From: Planctomycetota bacterium
GTDB lineage: Bacteria > Planctomycetota > Phycisphaerae > UBA1845 > PWPN01
Length of the DNA: 64,000 bases
Assembly: GCA_029550525.1 (NCBI GenBank)
Contig: JAKPHF010000078.1
Coordinates: 496,001 to 560,000, forward strand
Direction: 5' to 3'
Shown here: in pieces, positions 58,398 through 64,000 of the stretch
Numbering within the stretch: the stretch's first letter is position 1
Layout of the letters: every line of letters starts with the position of its first letter
Notes under the pieces: generated by a model
Seen by the model: only the letters and a program-made list of their open reading frames with translations
Told to the model about the DNA's origin: nothing
The model's database searches: none
Position numbers and translations under genes: made by a program

Positions 58398-61028
58398 CTA
58401 TTGCGGGTCGCAGTCGGGTGCCAGATCCAGGCTCCAGGTTACGCCCGGACCCGTCGCACACTTGGCGAACTCGGACAGATCCAGCAGGTCGATGTCGCTG
58501 TCCAGGTCGCGATCGAAGCAGGCACACTGGCTGTCGAGTGTCTCACCGCTCAGCGCGATGCAACGCTGCACGATCGCGAAGTCGAGCATGTCGACCACGC
58601 CGTTATCATCAGCGTCGGCGAACGGCATGTTGCACCAGACGCCCAGACACGGGTCGAACCCCGCGGTCATGAACTCCGTCGGCGCGATCACGTGATCGCT
58701 GATCACGATTTTGTCCAGGAGCCCGTAGAATCCGCGCGTGCCCGCCCCGTTCGTGCGGTCGTTTCCGACGGCTATGGGCGCGGTGCCCGGGGCGATCAGA
58801 TCGGGAGCGAGCACCTCCCCTTCCAGGACACCGTTCAGGTAGAACCGAATGTCGGTTCCATCCCATACCATGGCAAAGTGGTACCACGTATCAGGCTGAA
58901 TGGGGGTGGTTCCGCGGACGACGGTGAGCACGCTCGCCGGATTCGACCAGATCACGGCGAGCACATTATGTGTCGGCGTTTCCGGCGCATCCACGTTCGC
59001 CGCCAGGCCGATGGCCAGACGAGCCTGGCCCTCCTGGTTCGAGCGCATGGTACTCACGAACCGCTGGCCGACCGAGGCGACGGTCACCGGCATGGTAGCC
59101 CGGGAGTAGAAGTACCCCTGCGCGGTCAGAGCGGAAGCAAAGTCGCCGGCGTTGCTCGGAATCCCAGTGTTGATGGCCGGGTTGGGGGCGTCCGGTTGCG
59201 AGAGGGCGAACGAGCCTGTGAGTCCGGACGGATCGATCGCCGCCGGCACGGCCGGCGCGCCCGACTGCCCCAGGGCCGTATACACACTGGCGACAATGCC
59301 CGCCGGTGAGCCGTTCGGATGGCCTATCGCGTTGTCGATGCAGTTGATCTTGTCCGCGACCATCCCACTCGTGACCGGTTCGCCCAACTGCGTCTCGAAT
59401 CGCGACTGCCACAAGAGATTCGGGCCGGGCAGACCGCCGTTCACCAGCATTTCCGACGGAGTCAGCACTTTATCCCAGATACGAATCTCATCCAACACAC
59501 CGTAGAATCCGCGATCGGTCGCACCGGTCATGCGGTTGTTGGCCAGCACCATCTTGGCCGTGCCCACGTTGGCGATCGGTGGGTTGGACACGTGTCCTTC
59601 CAACTGTCCGTTGAGATACCAGCGCAGGTCCATGCCGTCATACGTCAGCGCGAAGTGATACCAGGTGGCCGCCTCCAGCGGCGTCGTGCCGAACTCCAGA
59701 TGATTGGCATAAGTGATGACGGGGGGATCCTCGGGCAGCGGGCCCGGCGTGACCACTTCCTCGGCCCAGTAAACCGACAACAGGTTCCGCAGTTCACCCG
59801 GCGCTCCCGTCCCGGCATCGGGGTCGATCACCGATTCGTACGTGGAGCCGATGCGGATCTCGTCGAATTCACCTTGTGTGCCCGCCCCGACGACCAGGCG
59901 GATATTCTCGAGCAGGACGTTGCTGTTGATCTCGCTGGTCAGCAGCCAGTCCTCGGGCTCGGCGTCCGGCAATGTGTCATCCGGCCCGTAGACGGCCATG
60001 GCCACCTGGTCGTTCGCGCCGGCCGACGAGGCAATCTTGCCGATGACCAGGTAGGTGACGTCAAGCTCAACCACACCAGCTTTGTTCGTCGAGACGTTGA
60101 GGAACCATTCACCCGTGCTGGTCATGCCGAAACGGGTGGTTTGTGTGCCGGTGGAGGCAGGCGTGAAGTTGATTTCGACGTTGCTGCCGGTCACGTTGCT
60201 GTTCTTGCGCATCAAGACGCTGAAAAACAGCACATTCCCGTCCATCGACAGATCGACCTTGCGAGCCAGGGGTCTTGCCGCGACCTTCTGCGCGCCTCCG
60301 ACTCCCACCACGCGCCCGCCGACCGGCGTGATCGGCGAGACGGGCGTGGTCAGGCTCTCGGCGAACACCAGATAGTCGTTGGCGCTGTTGACCCAGGCGC
60401 CGCCCCAGCCCATGCCGCCGCCCTGCCCGGCCAGCAGCACGGGTTCGGAACCGCTGTAGTTGAACCCCTCGTATTCGAACAGGCCGTCTGCGAAACCGAT
60501 GTTGGCGGCGTGCACGCCGATCGCCAGTCGCGAGTTGTCGTCCAGCGCGGAGCGTTTCTGCGTGAACAACCGCCGCCCCACGTAGGTGGGCGCGAGAACC
60601 GCCGTGGGGTCGGGCATGTAGAAGTAACCTTCGGCGGTGAGCTGCGTGGCCAGGTTGCCCGCGTCGCTGCGCAGATTGGTGTTGATCGCCGTGCCCCGGT
60701 GATTGGGGGTGGAGATCGCGAACGAACCGGCCTGCCCGGCCGGGTCGATGGAGACCGGAATCGGCGGCACGAACGCGCCGTGCTGAACGTAGAGCATTGG
60801 GTCCAGCGTGGCCAAGCCAGCCGCCGCCTGCCCCGGGTCGCCCACGGCATTCTCCACCGAGCCGGCGACCTGCCCTTCCGTCACCGGCGCGCCGGCTTCC
60901 GTCTCAAACGGCGAGCACCACCTGGGGGCTCCCACACTCTGCCAGGGCAGCGCCGCCAAGACCATGAGGGTGAGGCAAACTGAGCGGCCATACCGATCCG
61001 ATACAGATGCGGACTGATGAGATCGCAT
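58398..61028 (-). CDS. Secreted double LamG / dockerin-like protein
   Basis: An 876-residue exported paralogue of the giant's C-terminal part, without a propeller. ATG 61028 has GGAGGAGG upstream. After the signal peptide (CLTLMVLAALPWQSVGA) comes a LamG with the same ~220-residue insert (about 100-525; TAEGYFYMPD ... WYHFALTYDGMDLRWYLNG), then a second LamG without insert (about 560-770; TAQGYFYSRAT ... WYHFAMVWDGTDIRFYLNG) and the calcium-loop tail (DADDNGVVDMLDFAIVQRC; DRDLDSDIDLLDLSEFAKCA TGP). The insert is about 60 % identical by eye to that of the giant over its best part. No enzyme domain, so a binding or matrix role is likely. It lies between the giant and the pseudopilin gene. Confidence 0.88.
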   Translation of the reverse strand: MRSHQSASVSDRYGRSVCLTLMVLAALPWQSVGAPRWCSPFETEAGAPVTEGQVAGSVENAVGDPGQAAAGLATLDPMLYVQHGAFVPPIPVSIDPAGQAGSFAISTPNHRGTAINTNLRSDAGNLATQLTAEGYFYMPDPTAVLAPTYVGRRLFTQKRSALDDNSRLAIGVHAANIGFADGLFEYEGFNYSGSEPVLLAGQGGGMGWGGAWVNSANDYLVFAESLTTPVSPITPVGGRVVGVGGAQKVAARPLARKVDLSMDGNVLFFSVLMRKNSNVTGSNVEINFTPASTGTQTTRFGMTSTGEWFLNVSTNKAGVVELDVTYLVIGKIASSAGANDQVAMAVYGPDDTLPDAEPEDWLLTSEINSNVLLENIRLVVGAGTQGEFDEIRIGSTYESVIDPDAGTGAPGELRNLLSVYWAEEVVTPGPLPEDPPVITYANHLEFGTTPLEAATWYHFALTYDGMDLRWYLNGQLEGHVSNPPIANVGTAKMVLANNRMTGATDRGFYGVLDEIRIWDKVLTPSEMLVNGGLPGPNLLWQSRFETQLGEPVTSGMVADKINCIDNAIGHPNGSPAGIVASVYTALGQSGAPAVPAAIDPSGLTGSFALSQPDAPNPAINTGIPSNAGDFASALTAQGYFYSRATMPVTVASVGQRFVSTMRSNQEGQARLAIGLAANVDAPETPTHNVLAVIWSNPASVLTVVRGTTPIQPDTWYHFAMVWDGTDIRFYLNGVLEGEVLAPDLIAPGTAPIAVGNDRTNGAGTRGFYGLLDKIVISDHVIAPTEFMTAGFDPCLGVWCNMPFADADDNGVVDMLDFAIVQRCIALSGETLDSQCACFDRDLDSDIDLLDLSEFAKCATGPGVTWSLDLAPDCDPQ

Positions 61029-61164
61029 GCTTCCTCCTCCCGCGATGGGGCTGAAATGTGCGTCTTTCCCGCGAACCCGTCACGAAGGAGCGGGACGGTA
61101 CTCCTCCGGCGGATGGTCTGTCGAAACGTTTCCCGCCGGTCTCGGCCTGATTGCGACCGTTCGG

Positions 61165-61989
61165 TCAGTTCCGGTCGAGTTCCTTCCAATAAGCAATCAT
61201 TTCCGGCCCATCCGGCGGCTCCTCATTGATCCTCCGCAATCTCTCGAGCGCCGCAGCGTGCTTCCATCGTGCCGACATGTCGCCGAACAAGCGGTAATAG
61301 CCCTTTCGGTCGTGCGGACTGTTGATCAACGTGCTGTCCACAGCAAGGTTGAAGAACCCGTGCACGCCCAGAAAATCCGAGTAAATCACTTTCTGGTAGT
61401 ATTCGTCCTGTCGCCATCCGACCACTTCGCCGGATGGGATGAGAACTTCCTTCGGTTTGGCCCCGATCTGTGCGTACTTTTCCTTCATGCCGGGCCGGGC
61501 CATATAAGAAGCACGCACCTTCACGTCCCGCTTGGCGCTGTCAGTCATGCCAGAGAACGCCGCATCGGTCACCCACCTGTTGTCCACGGAGTTGTAGACC
61601 AGGCAAGCACTCTTGGTGTTATCCTGTCCCGGGCAGTAAAAGACCAGCGGCTCAGGGACGTATCGGCGATTGGCCAGCAGACCCAAGCCGACCGCCCCCT
61701 TGTGCACGAGCCCCGCCCGCATGAAGTAGGTCGTGAACGAGGACGCCGTTCGATATCGAACCGGCAGCTCGCCCCGATTGTCGGTCACGTACGAGGTCAA
61801 CCCTGTACCGATCTGATGGAGATTGGTGCCACAAGTCACTTTCTTGGCTTCATCCCGGGCTGCCTTCAGGCTGGGCAACAGAATCGAGATCAGCAAGGCG
61901 ATGATGGCCACCACCACCAACACCTCGATGAGCGTAAAACCGTTCACGCACAAGCGATGCGTAAAGCTTCCTGCGGCACGACGCGACAT
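61165..61989 (-). CDS. Pseudopilin-type protein (DUF1559-like class)
   Basis: A 274-residue type II secretion or type IV pilin-like subunit. The ATG at 61989 has GGGAGG upstream. The prepilin leader ends CVNG and mature sequence begins FTLIEVLVVVAIIALLISIL LPSL, with Glu5 for assembly. The globular part is family-typical for planctomycetes: KVTCGTNLHQIGTGLTSYV, YCPGQDNTKSAC, SYMARPGMK and DFLGVHGFFNLAVDSTLIN. Hundreds of such genes occur in planctomycete genomes, and their function is not known. They may form short pseudopili that help export or attachment of surface proteins. First gene of the minus-strand surface cluster, divergent from the GntR regulator. Confidence 0.9.
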   Translation of the reverse strand: MSRRAAGSFTHRLCVNGFTLIEVLVVVAIIALLISILLPSLKAARDEAKKVTCGTNLHQIGTGLTSYVTDNRGELPVRYRTASSFTTYFMRAGLVHKGAVGLGLLANRRYVPEPLVFYCPGQDNTKSACLVYNSVDNRWVTDAAFSGMTDSAKRDVKVRASYMARPGMKEKYAQIGAKPKEVLIPSGEVVGWRQDEYYQKVIYSDFLGVHGFFNLAVDSTLINSPHDRKGYYRLFGDMSARWKHAAALERLRRINEEPPDGPEMIAYWKELDRN

Positions 61990-62152
61990 GATCCTGCCTC
62001 CCAGACGAACGTGGAATGGCGGGGGCACACGAAAAAGACTTGTTGGCAACCGATGTGGTGCCGTCCGTGAGCTCACCCGCACCAATTCACAGAACGGTCA
62101 GGCCAAAGATGCTGCACACATAGAAGCGAACGGAACCGAGCCGTGAAAACAG

Positions 62153-62169
62153 AATTCGAATCGAATTCG
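62153..62169. promoter_or_regulatory. Perfect 17-bp palindrome, operator candidate
   Basis: GAATTCGA-A-TCGAATTC, 8-bp arms around one base, 164 bases upstream of the pseudopilin start. Perfect symmetry of this length is unlikely by chance in this spacer and fits a dimeric GntR-type or LacI-type regulator. Confidence 0.5.
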
Positions 62170-62382
62170 GCGGCCTGGTTGAGAACTGATGGCCGACGGC
62201 TCTGCCCGCCGAGACCTTGTTGAATACAAATACAGGACATAGAGCTTCGAGTCAATGAAAATCTATGCACATGATCGACCGATCCGCCTCCGCCGGACTG
62301 GTGTTTTCAGGATTCTCCTGATCCTTGTGGGCTCTCCGCTCGAACTGAGCCAAATACGACCAGAGACGGATAGTCGGCACAC

Positions 62383-62404
62383 AATACAAAGAAGTAATAC
62401 AAAG
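62383..62404. promoter_or_regulatory. AATACAAAG direct repeat, possible autoregulatory site
   Basis: Two exact copies of AATACAAAG spaced 13 bases apart, 40-60 bases before the regulator start codon. The ACAAA core recalls operators of AraR-like GntR-LacI chimeric repressors. The resemblance is weak and only suggests autoregulation. Confidence 0.4.
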
Positions 62405-62444
62405 CTGTGGACGCCGCCCGGCCGCGTGTGGTAGGCTTTTGGCC

Positions 62445-63584
62445 ATGTCGCACGACCCCTTCTCATCGCCCCTGTGGTCCTCCAAGCGGCCCAACCTCCG
62501 CTATGCCGAATTGGCCCGAACACTCCTGAATCAAATCACCCTCTCGGGCATGCAGCCGGGCGAGCGTTTGGGCACCGAAGACGAACTGGCACGCAAGCAT
62601 CGCGTCAGCCGGGTGACCGTCCGCGCCGCCTTGTCGATTCTGGAACAGGACGGCTATATCGACCGCAAGCGCGCATTGGGAACATTCATCAAGCAGGTGC
62701 CCCGCCGCCAGCCGGCCACCGATTCAGAACAGGGTACAGTCGTGTTCGTATGCCACTCCGGCGAACCGACTCACCCATATGAGAACGCCGGCTTCATGAC
62801 CATGCTGCACACCATCGAGCGTGTGCTCCGCGACGAAGGGCTGAATCTGCAAATCGTCGTGCTGGAGAATGACAGCACGCTGAACCGCAAGCGGATCGAA
62901 CATCTCGTCCACCGCCCGGACGTGCGCGGATTCTGCTTCGTGCCCATCTGGTCGGCATCACTCGAAGAATACGAGGAATATCGCAGTTGGCTGCCCAAGG
63001 ACATCCCCTGCGTGCTGTGCAACGGGTACGACCTGGGTGCGCCCAATTGCGTGGCCCGGGCCATGAGCAGCGGTTGCCACGAACTGATGGACCTGCTCAT
63101 TAATCGAGGGCATCGCGACATCGCCCTGCTGTCCGGCCCCATGTTCAGTCCGCAAGAGTATGCCATTCACGCCGGCAGCTATATCGCCGCCTTTCAGGCC
63201 AAGGGATTACCCGTCGAGCGAGCGTTTCTTTACAAAGGTTACCCCGGCGAATCGCTCCAAACGCTCGTTCACGCCGCTTTGACCAGCCGTCTGCGGCCGA
63301 CCGCCGTTTTCGCGTCTGACGCCAGAATCTGTGCCACTGTCCTGTCGGTTGCGGCGGAGCTCGGACTAAGCATTCCGGACGATCTGTCGCTGGTGGGCTA
63401 CGGCGATAACGTGCTGCACATCCACTCTCGCGTGCCGATCACCGCTTACGCAGTTCAGAACGACCGCCTCGCCGAAAGCGCCGCCCGCCTCCTGGTGGAC
63501 CTGATCCACGGAAAGAAGACCGACGCTGAGTCCCGGGTCGTGCCGGGCAAACTGATCGAAGGCCAATCCGTTCGCACGCTGTGA
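62445..63584 (+). CDS. GntR-LacI chimeric transcriptional regulator (AraR-like)
   Basis: A 379-residue regulator. Residues 15-80 form a GntR-type winged helix (AELARTLLNQITLSGMQPGE RLGTEDELARKHRVSRVTVR AAL ... GYIDRKRALGTF). Residues 95-375 are a LacI/periplasmic-binding-protein sensor (VVFVCHSGEPTHPYENAGFM, RPDVRGFCFVPIW, GHRDIALLSGP, PTAVFASDARICATVLSVAA ELGLSIPDDLSLVGYGDN), so a sugar or glycan oligomer is the probable effector. This chimera is the AraR architecture of Bacillus. The ATG at 62445 is used, with an upstream in-frame TTG possible. It lies divergent to the pseudopilin-LamG cluster, which it may control. Confidence 0.92.
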   Translation: MSHDPFSSPLWSSKRPNLRYAELARTLLNQITLSGMQPGERLGTEDELARKHRVSRVTVRAALSILEQDGYIDRKRALGTFIKQVPRRQPATDSEQGTVVFVCHSGEPTHPYENAGFMTMLHTIERVLRDEGLNLQIVVLENDSTLNRKRIEHLVHRPDVRGFCFVPIWSASLEEYEEYRSWLPKDIPCVLCNGYDLGAPNCVARAMSSGCHELMDLLINRGHRDIALLSGPMFSPQEYAIHAGSYIAAFQAKGLPVERAFLYKGYPGESLQTLVHAALTSRLRPTAVFASDARICATVLSVAAELGLSIPDDLSLVGYGDNVLHIHSRVPITAYAVQNDRLAESAARLLVDLIHGKKTDAESRVVPGKLIEGQSVRTL

Positions 63585-63689
63585 CACCGCCGGCCGGCGG
63601 GAACACACTCTCGGGTCTTTGCCTCGCCGGGGCGTTCACGGCACAATATGCACCGCCGCGAGATGACGACCAACCCTGGGAGGCACACC

Positions 63690-64000
63690 ATGAGACGATC
63701 GCTCGCGATGACCGCCTTGATCGCGACCGTGCTGACCGCCGGCTGCTGGCCCGACGGCGGCTCGGAGGACACGACGGCCCGACCCGTGGGCCTGGTGCAG
63801 CTCATCGAATTTCAAGGCATCCAGGGGCTGCGGAACTGGGGTTACGAGCTGCAGCAGCGCGGGCTGCGCTCGCTGGTTTTCGTGCAGAAGAACATGCTGG
63901 AGACCTGGCCGGTCGAGATCCGCTGGCTGGCCGACGCGGGACACGAGATCGCCGGCGGCTACGCCGAGCAGCCCTTCTGGGACGTGCCTTACGAGACGCA
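63690..64000 (+). CDS. Lipoprotein, partial (right edge), possible deacetylase-fold protein
   Basis: The first 103 residues of a gene that runs off the window. GGGAGG stands six bases before the ATG. A lipoprotein signal ends LTAGC (Cys near 19). The mature part (VGLVQLIEFQGIQGLRNWGY ELQQRGLRSLVFVQKNMLE, then WLADAGHEIAGGY) has the strand-helix-strand pattern and GHEIA(G/N)x motif of NodB/polysaccharide deacetylase barrels, but the catalytic TFDD motif is not seen in this part. It might be a deacetylase-like or other carbohydrate-active lipoprotein linked with the preceding regulator. Assignment is tentative. Confidence 0.6.
   Translation, partial: MRRSLAMTALIATVLTAGCWPDGGSEDTTARPVGLVQLIEFQGIQGLRNWGYELQQRGLRSLVFVQKNMLETWPVEIRWLADAGHEIAGGYAEQPFWDVPYET

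Larger units (their letters stand above)
61990..62444. promoter_or_regulatory. Divergent regulatory region of the surface locus
   Basis: A 455-base spacer between the pseudopilin gene (minus) and the GntR-LacI regulator (plus), with lower G+C content in its right half. It contains a perfect 17-bp palindrome (62153-62169), a TTGT-N5-ACAA dyad (62217-62229) and a tandem 9-base repeat AATACAAAG (62383-62391 and 62396-62404). The dyad shares the TACAA core with the direct repeats. These are the expected positions for operators of the adjacent regulator. Confidence 0.6.

Noticed and set aside
56919..59309. 796-residue plus-strand open frame over the LamG genes
   Set aside because: Spans two minus-strand genes and the gap between them, with no domain or ribosome site.
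1..64000. CRISPR array, prophage or insertion sequence
   Set aside because: No regularly spaced repeats, phage structural genes or transposase were seen. The Xer protein is of the housekeeping type.

Overview
The window looks like a chromosomal segment of a planctomycete, most likely of the class Phycisphaerae. This is an inference. It rests on high G+C content (about 60-65 % by eye), long secreted LamG/BNR proteins that end in a cysteine-flanked calcium-loop (dockerin-like) tail, a pseudopilin beside a sugar-type regulator, several sigma factors, GH127 and GH116 glycosidases, and intergenic space full of short repeat families. No rRNA, phage, transposase or CRISPR was found. One tRNA (Ser, anticodon CGA) is present.

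Layout. 1-10 kb: MutS2 (cut by the left edge), a lipoprotein phosphoesterase and a DUF5009-type membrane acyltransferase, separated by three copies of a ~175-bp intergenic element, then two envelope lipoproteins and a Xer recombinase. 10-20 kb: a terpene-cyclase-fold secreted protein, PilZ, cold-shock protein, histone-deacetylase-fold amidohydrolase, EF-hand and LysM envelope proteins, RecG, HisI and a ThiF/MoeB E1-like enzyme. 20-31 kb: an atypical receiver protein, tRNA-Ser, an ECF sigma factor with a structured leader candidate, a siroheme/HemX/HemA tetrapyrrole cluster, a TrkA-N protein, a PyrK-like flavoprotein and a GH127 beta-L-arabinofuranosidase. 31-43 kb: a parvulin isomerase, a HAD hydrolase, a ribbon-helix-helix/zinc regulator, a tail-anchored protein with SAP/Rho_N-like repeats, a stand-alone Clp-N protein, lactate dehydrogenase, a Tat-exported GH116-type glycosidase and envelope proteins.

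43.6-52.2 kb is a regulatory and stress island. One arm (minus strand) encodes a sigma factor, a receiver protein, an NtrC-type sigma-54 activator, a site-2 protease with CBS domains and a cupin. The divergent arm encodes a DUF72 protein, a small helical protein, a bacterial eRF1-like (baeRF) protein and a tandem universal stress protein. The combination of S2P-CBS protease, USP and baeRF resembles the gene content of the mycobacterial DosR hypoxia/dormancy regulon.

52.2-64 kb is a candidate surface glycan or adhesion locus. A four-gene minus-strand cluster (pseudopilin, LamG protein, BNR-LamG-dockerin giant, LamG-BNR protein) lies divergent to a GntR-LacI chimeric regulator. The spacer carries a perfect 17-bp palindrome and a 9-bp direct repeat. 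Two of the proteins have a ~220-residue domain inserted inside a LamG fold.

The parts judged most likely to be undescribed are the stress island, the nested LamG insertion with its C-terminal tag, and the reuse of an intergenic repeat as a signal peptide near 10.5 kb.
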